Below are positions 1-13,905 of a stretch of 64,000 nucleotides of DNA, one piece after another. Origin of the DNA: Kryptolebias marmoratus (taxonomy: Eukaryota > Chordata > Actinopteri > Cyprinodontiformes > Rivulidae); the NCBI RefSeq assembly GCF_001649575.2, contig NC_051435.1, positions 10,805,940 to 10,869,939 of the forward strand. The letters are read 5' to 3'. The stretch's first letter is position 1. Every line of letters starts with the position of its first letter. The position numbers were made by a program, and so were the translations under genes. Below the pieces are notes generated by a model. It was not told the origin of the DNA, searched no databases, and worked only from the letters and a program-made list of their open reading frames with translations.

Positions 1-494
1 GAATGAGGCCCCGTCCGGCGCAGTTATGACTAAAAATAATGGGTAGCATATTACTTCATACGTGACATGATCCGAAACATTACTTTTAGCCTTCGGGACT
101 AAGGATTTAGTTTTTGCTGTGACTTTTTTTTTTTAGCACAAATACACAAACTGCAACACATTTAAGTGACACTTCTTGCTTTTTTTTAAATCAAATACAC
201 AAATGAAAGATAAAAAATCCCAGTTTTTCTCTAACTTTAACCCCAGTGGCAGGACGTGACAGCTGTGGAGGTATTCTCACGCAGCGCGTCCACTTTTACT
301 TCACCAGATGGTGCTAGAGGATAATATTGCTGCTCACTTCAGCAGAGGATCTCTTTTTTTTTTTCTTCTCCCCCCCAAACCAACCAGGAAACATTTTCAC
401 TTGTGCTGCATAAATAAGAGTGCACATGTATCAGCAGCATGCCCTTGGATAATTGTTGTTAATGGTAACTAAAAATTCAATGTGTCTTTTTCAG
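1..494 (+). other. tank: tank intron (5' part off window)
   Basis: Sequence upstream of the first recognisable tank exon. It ends in a polypyrimidine stretch and AG acceptor at 481-494. It is AT-rich with T homopolymers and I see no coding exon in it. The N-terminal coiled-coil exons and start codon of tank must lie left of the window. Confidence 0.55.
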
Positions 495-3400
495 GAGAAT
501 ATGGGCACCGTCGCTGTTGCTCCTAATTTGCCAGTCAGCGGCGGCGTTGACTAGTACGTGTCCCTCCTTGCCAATTTATTTTCTTTTTTTAAAATTGTCA
601 GTATTTAGTTTTTTTTTCTTTGCACCAGTCAGAATTTAGCAGTTTAAAGTTGATTTCACGTCACATTTTATTATTTCTTTCTCTGTTTATTTGTCAGTCA
701 GGGCATGCTGATGGCGTTTGAAGCCATTCAAGGCAAATTTCGACAGATCCAAAATCTAACCAGAAGACAAAAAGAGCAACTGAAAAGGTTCCACGGAGGA
801 TGTGAGGCGTCGAACGGTAACAGTAACCTTTTGTTTTGCAAATCCCGACAGAGCGCCGTTTCAATTAATTCTTTTAATTTGGGTGTTTTAAAAATATGAG
901 GAATTAGTTTGCGAACTGTTTTTCTTTTTTTAAATTAAATTTAAAAACACAAACTGGTTCAGAAATGTCCCATCAGCCCAACAGCTTTTAATCTGTTTCT
1001 GAACTGAACATCACTGGTGGCTCTTTGAAAATAATACAGAAAAACCCATTTAATAATTTCATTAACTAATGCCTTATGTTTGCTTTGCATAGTGGCTGTT
1101 TAGTACAATAAAACAACCCCCCACATAATTATATATAAGTAAATACATAAATCATACGCAAATATCCATGAATACGTAACATACATAATGATAAATATAT
1201 ATATTTTTACTATAAAATATTCCTTTTATGGCTTAGATGTAACTGGGATATTTTTCCTAATTTGTATGCACAGTCAAAGCTTCTAACTTTAAATGCTCAA
1301 ACACTCCTGACTCCTCTAAGACCATGTGACAGACATGCTGTCCTCTTCGTTGCATAAATGGGAGCAACTTTGTGCGTTTCTCCAAGCAAACCAAATATTT
1401 TTTTAAATATAATTTTCCTTGCCATGCCTGTCCCTCGACACACTCCTCTTAAAACAGATTACAAATGCATTAATAAAGTACAGTCACACCACGTAGTTTT
1501 TATTTCCTGTGAAATGTTTTCATGCAACAAAATATTGTAGGTCGCACAAAAAGCCTTTTTGTATATTTTTAGGCACAGTTTCTGCTTCGTGCATGTGGAT
1601 TTTCTAACATAGTGCTGTCTGACTGTATGCATCACAAGTTGGGCTTTTATATGAGTTAATAAATGCAGCAGATTGTTAAAATTCCTGTCATATTATGTAA
1701 AATAGTTGCAGCCTGTCGACCCTCTGTCCACTAATAGAACCGGGAGGATGACAATTAGATATGCATGATAACAAAACAATGACACAACACATCTGCTGCG
1801 GTGTGCCAGGAAGTGAGAGACACGCTGGCTTCGATCACACCAAAACAATAATTCCAGGGATGGGAAAAACTTCATTTGCTAAAACTTTATCTGCACACAA
1901 CCTCGTGGAAAGCTGTGTTGTTGTCACGTATGATAAAAAAAGTCCACATTCTGCTGACAAAGTGAGAATGTGTGCAGATGCTTGTGTGGCAATAAAAAAA
2001 AAGGCAGACAGCAGTTTGAACCAATATTTTTGCACATGCTTGTGCTGCGCTACAACCTCTGCTTTACGTTTTTATTTATTTATTTACTTATTTTTAATGA
2101 TTTCAACAAAATAAGAATAAAAAGAGAATTATTTAGTGAGAGTGGTGTCTTTACACAGAAAGTTGCACCATCACACACTTACACCGGATCACAGGACATA
2201 TCTGAGAGCTGCTGTCATGTTTTAACAGTATTGCTCTGAGCATACCTTAAAATAATAATAATCCTTTTTAACACGTTTTTAAAAATTCATGCAAATAATT
2301 GTGAAGTTAAATTATTTTTTTACCAATATTATTAATTTCTTTCTTTCTTTTTTCGACCGTAACCAAACAAAAAGAAACAATATTTTTGCTCTTTTCTCTG
2401 TAGAATTTACTATTGATTACTTATTAGGCAACCAATTAAAGTACAGGGCAAATTTAAGGTGGAATTGTATTTTATTTGTATTACCTAATAGCATGAGATG
2501 CTGTCTGAATTAATCAAAGCACCTTAAATATGATCTAGACTTGGTGATAATTTATTCCCCTGCGTGAGATGCCATTTTTAAGGTAATAGCACCAATAAAG
2601 CATAGGAAATTAACTGTCTATGAAGGTGCCTAACCTAAAAAAATAATAGTTTAGAACTTTTTTAACTGAGGTTATATGAAAAGGTTCTAAACAATAAATA
2701 AATGTCATCCGTTTAGAGTTTAATCCTGACTGGACTGAGGAGCTAACAGCTGGTCTGAGCCTCCTTCATTGGTGTCACTTTCAAATTAAAGTTCATTACA
2801 TAGAATTAGCAGCAGTGGCAGCTAGCTTTAGCACTTCTGGTTCAGCCCCGGGGCATATTCCAGCAGGAATATCGTATTACTTCTGCAGAAATAACTGCGT
2901 AATGTGAGTTTGACAGTAGTGTACAGGTTTAAAAAGGTATCATTTATGTGAAACACTAAAATTTCGGAGACTGGAATCGTTTTAAGATGGCAGCAATCTG
3001 CTTTAGTCCTGGCTCTGCTTGGGCTGGGTGTTAGCTCATCATCCCAGTCAGAATTAAACTATTTATCAAAAACCAAGGTTGTTCTAAAGACAACAGGTAA
3101 GATATGAACTAGTTAGGAATAATTATCTGATTCTTACACTGGCTGCTTTCTTTTGTTTCCACTTGTGGCATGTCATTATACCTTTAAAAATAACATATAA
3201 AACATGGTAATAGTTTTTATTTTTTTTCATTTAAGCAGGTCTGTATGTTTTTTTTGAGTCCTAAAAGATTAGGTAAAACATTTTCCACATATTGGCCCAG
3301 AATGTAAGCGTATAAACGTTTGTTTTCTTGTTTAGTGGCTGTAACTTCTGAATTTGTGCCAAACCTCTGAGGTTATCACTCTGAACATGTCACCATGCTG

Positions 3401-5438
3401 GACTAGCTCACATTTTTCCTGCTGCATCTCACAGATCAGCGCTTCTCCATGCCCATCCAGTGCACGGACCGAACCGCGGAGGCAGAGCGACCCTTCCCCT
3501 CGGCGCTCAGGCCAGCCGTGGACGTCCCTCACCTGCCCGCGTCGCTGGCGTCCCGCGGCACCACTCAGGAGGACAGAGACTTTGTGGACTCTCTCACCAA
3601 ACTCAGTGTCAAATTCCCGCCCCCCGCGGACAGTGAATACGAGTTTCTGAACAGTGCTCCGGACAGGAACCTTAATCTGGTCATGCCCCTGAAGCAGCCT
3701 CTCAGCAGCGCCTCTCCTGCGCTGACGGAGGAGAAGCCCGTGGAGCGGCCCATACTTTTTGTCTACCCTACATCCCCCTCCCACTCCACGTCGTCTTCAC
3801 CCTCCCAGGAGAGCGTGCGGGGACCCCAGCAGGTGAGAAACACAGGAGCAGGTCTGAGAAAAGTAGTAGCAAATGATCACTTTCTGATTGGTCTTTGCTA
3901 ATGGAGGAATAAAACAGTGTGAAGTCCAAAAATATCTCCTTGGCTAAACTTGAAACATATTACCATGTAATGTGTGCAGATTCCTTTTTTTTTTTTTTTA
4001 ATTTGAGCATGGACGCTCTGGTTATATTTGGCATCTTTGCTTGAAAGTGGAAGCCAGATGGAAGCACATTGGAACAAAAATGAGGCTTTTGTAGGATTTT
4101 TATTGCTGATGTGTATCAATGCCTAATAAATAATTGAAGTGATGTAGACTACGATCTAAAAGTTTGTCGTTTAATTACTCTTTTGTTAGTTTGGATGAAA
4201 ACAGAAACACAAAGATAATTAAACACTTGAGAATAGATTTTTTTTTAACTCTGGCTGTTCGTTCACACAACAGAGTTTATAAAGGCACATGTATTTAGTT
4301 TCAAAGAAACACGTACTTAAAAAATTAGTTCAAATCTGTTAAAGTGGGGTTCTGTGGAAAGATTATGATCAATGAATATCTAACCTGTTATAGCTAGCTC
4401 TTTGAACAATCTTAGTGTGGAGATATAACGCTAATTTTTGCCTGAATCGATGAGCTAATGGCTAGTCTGAGCTGCAGCTGAGACCAAAGTGGACTAGTGC
4501 TAGCTTAAAACGGCTCCAAGCTAAAATATTTTATAGATGTTCGTACAAATACTATTTTATAAACCTTTACAACACAGTCAGGTTTGCGTTGCATGGTTAT
4601 TCTGGTGGAAATCTTGTGATATTCTTGCAGGAAGGGCTGCAAGTAGCATCAGGTGTGCTACTGCTAGCTGCTGCTACTTGTGCTTGCAAACAACCATGAT
4701 ATTCTGAGTAGATAACCGTGTAATGTGAAATTGACGGCAGTGTTAGCGTTTATGAAGAAATGCAGACTGGAGTTGTTTTAGGAAAGCTAGCTGTCAGCTC
4801 ATCAGTCCAGGGTCTTTAAACCAGAGGTCTCTAACCACCAGGCCAAGGACCGGTACTGATCCATGGATCATTTAGTCCTGGGCTACACACAAGTAGAACA
4901 AACCTTTCTTTAAAAAGAAAAAATCTTTAAAAGGGTATTTTATTTTGAAAAAATAACCACCTCCATTTGCGCCTCCTTCCTGCGTTTATGTACTCGTTTC
5001 TCAAAAATAAGAAAAAAAACCTTTGTGGTGAACTTCTCCCTTCTTTACTGTGGGAATGTCTCCTTTAATGAAACCCACTCGTGACGCAGTTTGGGACTGC
5101 TGCTTTAAGCAAAAGTGTTTTAAAGAACTATCTTCAACAGGTAAGGTAATTGCTCGAAACCTTTCCACAGAACCTCGCTGTAAAAGATGGCATCTATTGC
5201 TTGAAAGTTTAGAGCCGAGTCTTTTCGGAGCTTGAATAACAAAGTTTCTCTGGTTCTTCCTGCTCTGCAGTCGTTCTGGAGCCCCGGCTTGTGTGAAGCG
5301 GCTGACACGGGGACGGACCAGGAGCCTCTGAGCAGCAGCCCGAATAAATGCGCCTTCTGCAACGCCGTGGTCCCTCAGAACCGAATGAACAGCCACCTCT
5401 ACTCGCACTGCTCTCCTAAGAATGAGGCGAGCAACTGA
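495..5438 (+). CDS. tank: TRAF family member-associated NF-kappa-B activator (TANK), 3' four exons
   Basis: Cytosolic adaptor that binds TRAF2/3 and the kinases TBK1/IKK-epsilon and tunes NF-kB and interferon signalling. Exons: 495-553, 698-816, 3435-3832 and 5271-5438 (stop TGA 5436-5438). Phases join cleanly (59+119+398+168 nt), giving the last 247 residues. Exon 698-816 encodes a helical segment (AFEAIQGKFRQIQNL...) aligning with the TBK1-binding region of mammalian TANK. Exon 3435-3832 begins with FSMPIQCTD; PIQCTD (3452-3469) is the family's TRAF-binding motif. That exon ends RGPQQ and the next begins FWSP, matching the conserved GPQQ..W junction. The last exon holds a small zinc finger, CAFC...HLYSHC (5350-5415). 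The linker between TRAF motif and zinc finger is shorter than in human. The first exon (495-553) rests on splice signals and phase rather than clear homology. The start codon is off window. Confidence 0.9.
817..3434 (+). other. tank: tank intron
   Basis: Intron of 2.6 kb between GT at 817 and AG at 3433-3434. It is AT-rich. Short open frames here (1358-1540, 1761-2239) have no recognisable content. Its 3' part holds a relic of the dispersed element described at 2700-3110; otherwise I see nothing. Confidence 0.7.
2700..3110. repeat. Relic copy of dispersed element family A
   Basis: The core (aataactgcgtaatgtgag, then a gacagtagtgtacaggttt segment, then a 'gactggaatcgttttaag' segment and 'ttagctcatca') recurs with drift at 4690-4810 and at 38860-38990, all in the same orientation. 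The better preserved copy at 38585-39160 has inverted ends, so this is probably a decayed non-autonomous DNA transposon. Ends here are not clear. Confidence 0.5.
4325..4830. repeat. Second copy of dispersed element family A
   Basis: Opens with 'tggggttctgtggaaag', the same terminal motif as the copy at 38613. It then follows the same order of segments (tctaacctg..., gctagctgctgctac, gtgcttg.aaacaa.ca, tgtaatgtgaaattgac). The right terminal inverted repeat was not found, so it is truncated or decayed. Confidence 0.55.
4826..4910. repeat. Fragment of a common fish interspersed repeat
   Basis: The string 'gaccggtactgatccatgg' followed by 'atcatttagtcctgggctacaca' resembles a repeat end that is abundant in teleost genomes (accession-level identity not checked). 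Only a short fragment remains, abutting the family A copy. Confidence 0.35.
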
Positions 5439-5644
5439 CGGGGGCAAAGTCCAAACCACTTAAAAACTTTGACTGTGCTCATGGTGTCCTCCCGCCTGCC
5501 ACGAAGCACAAGCGCTGTACAGGAAGTGACATTACACTGCCAGAAGACTTGAATCCATTTATTTAATACTGAAGATTTAAATGGTACACTTATTTTGTTG
5601 CCCATATGGATTTTATATCAGATTGAGATTTTTTTCCAGTGATG

Positions 5645-5678
<34 letters not shown>

Positions 5679-5700
5679 CAAATAAATCAATATTTACTCT
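5439..5700 (+). other. tank: tank 3' UTR and poly(A) signal
   Basis: Follows the TGA stop. AATAAA at 5681-5686, just after an (AT)n tract, is the first canonical poly(A) signal and probably ends the transcript near 5700. The exact cleavage site cannot be read from sequence. Confidence 0.5.
5648..5675. repeat. (AT)14 microsatellite
   Basis: Perfect AT dinucleotide run inside the tank 3' UTR. Confidence 0.95.
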
Positions 5701-6284
5701 TGGAGCAGTTTTATAATTTGAATTGTGTGCAAGATACAAATGCAATATTATTAACGACGATGAGGAATCTGCTCTGATATAGAATAACTTCAAACATTAA
5801 CATTTTAAAAGACAATAATTATCTGTAACTTGCAATGTTTCCCCGCTCATTGAACGAACATATTAAGCATCAGAACTGTATGCATCAACTCAGTCTAACC
5901 AATTAGTCTCTTCCTGAGTGGTAGCCATATTCCTCCATTCTTTCACGTTGATTTCTTCACTTATTCGTGGCAGCTGTAAGTCATTTATCGTGAAGAAGTA
6001 TTTGCAGCCTTGAAATTAGTTAATGATGCGTTGATTTAAGTGTTAACACAGAAAACTATTATACAGTTAGATAACAGATTGCTGTGCTGTCTGTGAAGTG
6101 ATGTTGCTTACGATTTGCGGCATTCAAATATTTTTTATATAGATGCGATTATCTAAAACATTAAAGTCCTAATATTCCATATCATATCACAAATGGCTTT
6201 GCTCAGAGTACCTTATGTGTTCTGAATGACTCTCAGCTCAGTATACCTGAAACCTACTGACTTGGAGTCATTTTTGCATTTGTT

Positions 6285-6470
6285 AAAGTTGATTATCTGC
6301 GGCGATATCCCATTCAGTGGTTCCTGAGATATTTCGTTAAACAGGGTTGACTCCAACAGTTAATGCTAAAGTTTCGAGCTACCATGACACCAAATCTTAA
6401 CACAATATCTGTAAAACTGACTGAATTATAGCCATTTCTGTGTTTTCTAAGGTCACATTTGATTTATCTG
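6285..6470 (+). repeat. Dispersed repeat family B, single unit
   Basis: Contains the family B signature: 'cattcagtggttcctgagat', then 'ggttgactccaacagttaat', then 'atctgtaaaactgactgaat'. The same ordered blocks recur at 30400-30870, 41335-41810 (reverse), 48075-48385 and 60640-61420. Confidence 0.65.
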
Positions 6471-7485
6471 TACATAAGCCTTTACACCATGCGAAAAGCA
6501 CATATTCTAAAGGTTAAAGCCTTTTTGTCAGTTCACTAAACCTTTTTTTTTTTTTTAACAAAAACAGCAACACAAACTCATTTCCAAGGCATCATTTATT
6601 CACACTTTCTTAAAAAAAAAAATGGAGTGATTTTCACCATTTTACCATTCGGTGTGATGGTTTTGGAAGAAACAACTAGGCTGCGTGGAAATGTTTGTTA
6701 GGCACTGATGACTCTGCAGACCTTCAGCTTCGGGCTGATATGATTATGTTTGATAAATGAACTAATGTGCAAACTGCAAACAATATATATATCTGTTTTA
6801 TTCACAAGTGCTGGGCATTATAAGTCGCTTCCAATAATCAAACACCGTTAACAGACTGATGGATTTGTGATTTCAACCTGAAAGAATTTTTGCCTCCCTC
6901 TTATAAATAGCACAAATGGGTGTAAAAATGTGCTGTTATCATGCTTTCAACTATTCCCAACTAATGAGTCATTAGGCTAACATACAGAAGCACTATTTCA
7001 ACACGACATCCACATACCAGGAAAGAGTGAAAATACGTACCATTTGGTGTGTATACAAAGGTGAATATTACATATTGATGTAATGTAATGTGTCAAACAA
7101 AATGAGTGTTTATTTTGGAGTGACATAAACCACATAATTCTCATTTTTTACATCAAATCGTGAACACCGAGGGGAAGAATTTATTCAGATTTTTTTCGTT
7201 TCGTTTCTTTTTTTTTTTTTTTTTGGCAAATACATATCCCTAATGATCCTGTCTCCTTAATCTGTGAACAGTCGAACATTGTGCAGCCTGCATGCTTTTC
7301 TCTCTGGGATCATGAACAGCTGCTTGCTCATAATTATGTTGTCATTCGTTGTTATTTGGAAGAGGAAACTCACACTGACAGCTAGATTTTTTTTTCCCTT
7401 TATGTGTTTCCGTACACTACATACACTCATTTCTGTATACAGTAATGTGAACTGTAACTGCTTTAAGGCATGGTTATTGCCATTT

Positions 7486-7517
<32 letters not shown>

Positions 7518-7518
7518 A
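7486..7518. repeat. (TA)n(CA)n microsatellite
   Basis: Compound dinucleotide run, TA repeats passing directly into CA repeats. Confidence 0.9.
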
Positions 7519-7639
7519 TATAAGATCTGTTACTCTCTTTGGGACATTTACTCCAGAGCTAGTAGATTTGAAACATTTAAGAGCTATAAAAAAATATATA
7601 TCAAGAGGGGGGACAAAAAAAATAAGTAGGGTATGGATT

Positions 7640-8060
7640 GAGATGGAGAAGTAGCAGGCTGATTACAAGGTGTCAAAATTGCCAGGAGCAAGAAGGTGAA
7701 AGCAATCAGGGGTGAGAAGAGTGCAGCATTCGTGAGGGGCAACTAATTATCCATCTCATTTGTGGAGGGAAGCATTTGAGGCAGCTCTAGCCCACTGAAT
7801 GGTGACAGATTGGTGCGGAGGAGAGGGGAGGTGTTAGAACAATGGAGCCCAGCTCACCATCATTACTGCATGCTAATCAGCAGTGCTTCTGCACCACCAG
7901 TCCGTGCTGGAGAGAGTTCGGGGAGACGGGGAAGTCACCGGCTTCAGGGGACTTCATTCATTTCCAAGTAGGGGAGAAAGGGAGGAAGCCGACGGGCAGC
8001 GTTGCAGTTGGCGCTGTACCACTGCTTATTTGAGCTCGTAGGTTATTTTATGCAGACCGA
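7640..8060. promoter_or_regulatory. Candidate conserved noncoding element
   Basis: About 400 bp of balanced composition without simple repeats, standing out from AT-rich flanks. It contains the string AGGTGTCA near 7667, similar to a T-box half-site (AGGTGTGA), and a homeodomain-type core 'aactaattatcc' near 7741. This is inference from composition and motifs only; conservation was not tested. Confidence 0.2.
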
Positions 8061-11000
8061 TCTCTGCGAGATAATTGAGCTGTAAGCGGGGAGAGTTTTA
8101 ACAAGCACTAAGAGGAATACAATTCACTGTGTGGTGCGGTATCGTAACAGGCTTTTAATAATGATCAAAGATATCTAAAATAGATCTTAAAATTTCAGTG
8201 CGTTTTCGTATCGTTTGAAGACCGACTGCACTTAAAAGTTTCTGAGTACTGCTGCAAATATAACTGAATATTCTAGTTTAGAGACTAATCAAACAAATAA
8301 AGATGAGGAAAAAAACAACAAGAAATTCAAACAAGACCCAAAGAAAATAAACAACACGTTTTTAAAAAGTATAACCACATTTTTCTAATGCCTGTTCTGG
8401 AAATCAGTCACTGAAAAACTCAATTCAACATCAAAAAACTGCTGTGAATTACGACAAATCTAGATCTAATCATACTGTATTTCCATCCTAAAGATACCAC
8501 TTGCTTTGTTAGGCTGTTATATGAAAAGTGTATTTTTTAACTTCAAGATCAACCCTAAACTCCAAAATCCAATTCATATATTTACAATAATTTAATTGGG
8601 TAGAAATAACTAATTTAACCTTTAATAGTTAATCAACACTAAGAGATTGTGTTTGAATTATTCTTATTAGGTCAGGTGGTTTTGACTTGATTGTTTAAAT
8701 ATAAAAACTATTATTTGTTTGAAGCTTAGTCCTCATTATTTAATGTACATCAATGGATCTGAAAGATGTGCAAGCTTTGGTATCACATATTATTTTATTA
8801 TTACATCAAAACCTGCTTATTTTGACTGTAAAAAATAACTAAAAGCATTCCATTCAAGATAAAATGATTGTGTAATTCAAACGAATATACAAATTTCAAT
8901 TTCAGTATCTTTCAAATACTGGACCTTCCTTTTGTTCCATACAGGCACATGACATACAATAGATGCATGTTTGTTTTCTGCCAATAAATGGAATCAAATA
9001 GTTATCATGTACAATATAATATTTAAACAACAAGCATAATTAAAATATCTCAACTCCATGATGCAAACATACCTTCGTCTGCCAGTATTCAGGTTTATAA
9101 TTGCTGCAGACAATAGACAGAGAAGGTTCCACAACATCGTTAGTTTTCAACAGTTACTCTTAAATATTTAACAAATGTTTATTAGGCTGTGCCAGTGCCA
9201 AGAAGCTATAACACAAGTGGTGGAAAGAAAGGAGATTGTTAGAGGGTTTCACCAAACAGGAGCAAAACAGAGCGCTAGCAAGTCGACTGAGGTCACGTGG
9301 CTAGAGTGGCCTCTTCACATCAATGTCATTTAGACAATTAACAACTTAGAAGGGAAGCATATTCAGCTATCTGTGCACTGGTCACTGTTGGCATGAGTGA
9401 ATGCCAACTCTTGTGGCGTCGGGAGCGAGGAGTATCACCTCACAGTTGTCTTGCCATGCGTTGGGCTCCTATTGCTCTCTGTGTGCGCAGAAGTGCCGTG
9501 GCTGACTTTGTGTTCGATTAAATGTGTTGAAGCCATCGCTGCCTGTGTAAAGTCTCCGAACGGCCCCCTTTCTCCATTGTGTTTGTCTCAGTGCTGGTCT
9601 GAGAGCCCTGATTTCTGGAGCGGAGATTTGGCAGTCACAGCAAGTGATGACAGAGGCAGTGGTGAGATCGCACCCAGAACCCCAAAGGAGGCTCACATTT
9701 CAGGCAGATGAGAGGTCCGTTCAGTACACAAAAGCACAGATCACTGGAGTTTGATGATGTTATTGTCCTAAAAAAAAGAAAAAGTCACTGCTCAGCTTCT
9801 CTATCTGCCACTTTAATTTTTACTTGAGGCATATTGGCTATTTATCAACTTTTGAACATTTTGATGACATTTGGCTGCCATGTTAACTAAAAGTCCAGCT
9901 CACAGATCCAATTTCTTTTTCTTTTTTTTAATCTTAAATCAGTGTAGGTTGATTTTCTTTTTGACACGTGGGGGTGGGACTGAGCATGGGGATGTTTGCA
10001 GAACTGCAACTTGCAATTCAAGGGTTAAGGCAGCATGAAAGAATCCATTCTCGGTTTAATGACCTAGCCTTGCTGGGCGAGGACGACAGGGGAACATGCT
10101 CTTGACTTGTACTGAATTTGCCAATTAACACCTCCGGTAACAGGCTGCCTCTGAACATCACCAGTGAGGAGAAAGGAGGAGCAACTCTCATGCTTTGTTT
10201 TTCAGCCTCTGATCCTGTAATGATGAGGCCTGTGATTTCTTCATATACAGAGCATTATTATGCCTTACGTGTTTTGGTGGACCGGCTTCTCTTTGTGTGT
10301 GTAATTGCCATAAGTTTCAGTGACAAACCCCTTATCATGAGCTGCGTATCAGACTGGCATTCAAGTTGGAAGCATTTTATTTTTCCACATGCTGCTCGAG
10401 TCCTCATGTAGTTATTGGGCATTCTATTTTTCGCCACACAGCCATATGGCCATGTGCCTCTTCAATTAGACACGTGGCTGGTTTCTAAGATACACCGTGC
10501 TTGATTAGCTTTGTCCTTTCTTATTGTGACACATAAAATACAAGACAACAATTCAGTCTTTTGTAGATTTATGAAGGAGAGATTTTTTTTCTTTCTTCCT
10601 TCAAATAAAATCCCCATTCTAGCCACCCCTTTGGTTTCACACATGCTTATCAGACTCCCAAACAACACCTAGCACAGGTGTGAATATCAAAATCCCCAGT
10701 GAAAATCACAGTGGGTACTCTCATGTTGTCTTCAGAGTCCTCTTACATGCAGCAGTGGCTTTGCATTGGGGCCGAGATGCTGCTGGCTAACAGCAACTGC
10801 AGAAACACCTTTGGCTAAGTGTAAGGTGGACCTCCTTACACCAAATGCTCTTAATGACTGAAAAAAAAAAAGCCACCCGGATCTAATTGAAAAAAAAAAA
10901 AGAAAGAAAGAAAGAAGAAGCTGTGCAGTACAGTATTGCCCAGTACAATCACACCATGACACAGTAGTTTCACAATTCATTAGCAGGTACTTTCACAATA

Positions 11001-13774
11001 CACAATAATTGAAAGATGGCTGCATAATTGATAGCAGTTCACACCGTAGGGAAAATGCGCTGATCCATCTAATGATAGTAATAAAGTGTTGTGGGCTGAA
11101 GATGATACTACTTGAGGTGTGAGCAGTGTACATTTGTGATGACAAAGGCCTTGTCCTAACACTTTGTCAAACATAACAGATACAAACACTGCGAAGACGT
11201 TACTCATGCTCGTGTCAGCAGAACCGGCGAGGCTCATGAAGTTCCTCGGATCGATCGCGCGCGCTCTCAGCACCTTTGTGCGTTGAAGAAGATGAACCTT
11301 ATTAGAGATGCTCCGCACAAATCAATTCATTTATTCAGTGTTAAGAAACCATCTGGCTTGATCAGTGCTGAAAGTCATCCTGGCAGGCCAGTTTTCTGAC
11401 TGACACCTCATAGAATTAGTGGGAGGACGGCTTAATTTACCGCCTTTGCTCGGCTCAGACCACACAGTTTATCATCTCTCTGCACTCTTAAGATTGGGCT
11501 GGAAGAGTCCTCCACGAGCTCCAGTTACTGCAACTCTTTGTTGCACATATTCAGCATATCAGGTTGTTTATTAGTCCTAGGTAGTGAGATATAACACTTT
11601 TTGTGTTCTCTTTGTGGAAGCTGTGAAAATGGCACGCCATATGTAATACACTTGCTTGCTGTTGGTCTTGCCAATTCCCCCAAGATTGATAATTCCTGTG
11701 CCAATGCTCACACTCTCTCTTTGTCCTTGTGATTTGATTGAGCTCATTGGATTGGCTTTTCTTTTTGATGCTGTGTCTGGTGTTTAGTTGTTGATTCGAT
11801 GGCACTCGCAGTCCGGTTAAAATAACCATTTGAACCAGAACATACGTGTTCAGTTGTACCTCAACACTACTGATAAAACAAAAAAAAGGGAAAATGTTTG
11901 AATAATACTCAATGAAGAATCATCCAAAGGAAATCCGACTGCAGTAATGTTTTTTTTTTCATCTTCTAATTCTGCACAAAACAAATTGGCTGCATATTTT
12001 GTTCACACCTTGTGCAGCTTGGGGATAGCGAGCGCTATTCTCCCTCGCCATACCTGTGACAACAACCTGCAAAGTGCTCCCAGTGCCCTAATCTGCAAGG
12101 TAGAGACCTGCTGCTGCTGCATGTAGATGTTGTTTTCCTATTCCGTAGATGCACGTCCCTGTGGTTTTTACATTTGCACACCCACCAGAATCACACAAGG
12201 TAAAAGAGAATATGCGAATGCCTCACAAGCTACCATTTTTTTTCCCCTTTAAAAACATGTTTGCATCCAGTTGAACGCAATAAAGGCAAACCGATGGTGT
12301 TTGATTTAGAAATGGCAGTCAGACCGTGATTTTAGCTTCAACAGATGGCCGGTAGATTGGTTTAAATGAGTAACACCACTGCCTGCTTTAAGAGTTGGCT
12401 CAAGTAGTAGAGTAGTGTACTACTGTCATATCATATCTCCTTGTGTGAATGATGATGTCACCAGGAAAGATGCTACTCAAGTGGGATCAGACCTACTCAA
12501 TGATGCCTGTGGAGACCTGCTCTGGGAGATCCCTGCCTGGCTGCATTATTCAACAATACTCCGTACCTCTCCCAGGGAAAAAGGGGACTCTTGAATATTT
12601 GAAAGACAGATTTGATTTTTTATTTACGTGTACGGTTGTAGATGGGAGAAGGGGGGAAAAATAGAAATAGTGCCAGCCGGTGGAGCCTGGATGGTCACCA
12701 AGGCAACTTGCCGAGTTTTGCTACTGTACGGGACTTCTTGGCTGTATCACTGGGGGACGGTTTGGAAAAGTGTGCTACTTCGAGCGCCTTTTGACTGCGA
12801 CTATGTGTTGACAAATCATTGATCATTTTAGTTTCACAACCATGTGTACCAGTTAGTTAAGCGCTGGACTGTCACTTAGACATTTATCTGTTTTGCGGCA
12901 AGACCGGACCTCACTCAGAATCCACCTTGATGAGCATTTGCTTCAATTTTAGCTCAAGTTATCAGCTCTGCTCTTTAGGTTCTGGGCATTTAAAAAAAAA
13001 CAAAAAACTTTTACTCAATGAAAATAAAAAAGAACAAGAAAAAAAAAATCTTTACTAAATATAGTCTGGGAAAAGCTCCACATCTCTAAGCTAAAGTAAG
13101 CATAAAACAAACAAATGAACAAAAAAACCTTAATTTAGAATTTATGTGTAAAGGTAAAAATAAATTATTGACATAAAAACTAATAGAGGTTTTTAATATC
13201 AACACATAATAATGTACATCAGTGAAGGAAATATTTGATTTTAAAGGATGACCTGCACAGACTACAGTAAAGCAGATGTGGAGTAAAACAATGAAATAAT
13301 CTGAATTCAAAAAATAGTTTGGATAATATTTAATTTTCGATAAAGAGAGACTTATTATTATGTTAAACTGTCGATAATGTTTGCAGTTGATTTTGTAATT
13401 TTGGTTTTATCTGCTGAAAACTAATATTTAAAATGGGTTGTAGGTATTTTGTTATATCATAATTAAGAAAAGGGCAGATTATGATTTTGTTTTCTTACTT
13501 CCTGCTCCTTTTTGAGCCGTAGGTTGTGGTTTGTTTTGTTTCAGTTTTGTATTTGTGAAGTAATTGTTGGTATACTGAAATAAAAAAATGAAAAATGAAA
13601 TAAAATGTTTTCACTTTGGCAAATTCAAAGCTATAACTTGAAGAATTTGAGCACAGCTTCACGAGGCAATGGTAGTGATGATGCTAAACTTGTAAAATTT
13701 TAAGTTGATTGTAGCAGAAATCAAGCACAACAAACATCATTTTTGTACTAGAAGTAAGCGTCAGTCCAGGCTAA

Positions 13775-13905
13775 GAATGGGGCTGACAATAAAGATCCAG
13801 TGTTTGATCTCCATCCCTGCCAAATTATGTCCTTCAGCAAAACACCAACGTCCCACATTGTCCTGAAATAATTACTGGTGTGTGATTGAGGGAGAGAAAA
13901 ACAGA
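13775..13905. repeat. Degenerate fish interspersed repeat
   Basis: Segments 'tgtccttcagcaaaacacc', 'cccacattgtcctga' and 'actggtgtgtgattgag' appear in the order seen in a repeat family common in fish genomes. The copy is decayed and its ends are unclear. Confidence 0.35.

Larger units (their letters stand above)
3833..5270 (+). other. tank: tank intron with repeat relics
   Basis: Intron of 1.4 kb between GTGAGA at 3833 and the tctgcag acceptor at 5264-5270. It holds a family A repeat copy (4325-4830) followed directly by a fragment of a second repeat (4826-4910). No coding content seen. Confidence 0.7.

Noticed and set aside
3332..3784. 150-codon minus-strand frame opposite a tank exon
   Set aside because: Antisense shadow of the exon; the plus-strand frame carries the TANK motif and splice sites.
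9397..9711. 104-codon plus-strand frame in the tank-tbr1b interval as a hidden gene
   Set aside because: No homology recognised, no splice partner, composition ordinary for open frames of this length.
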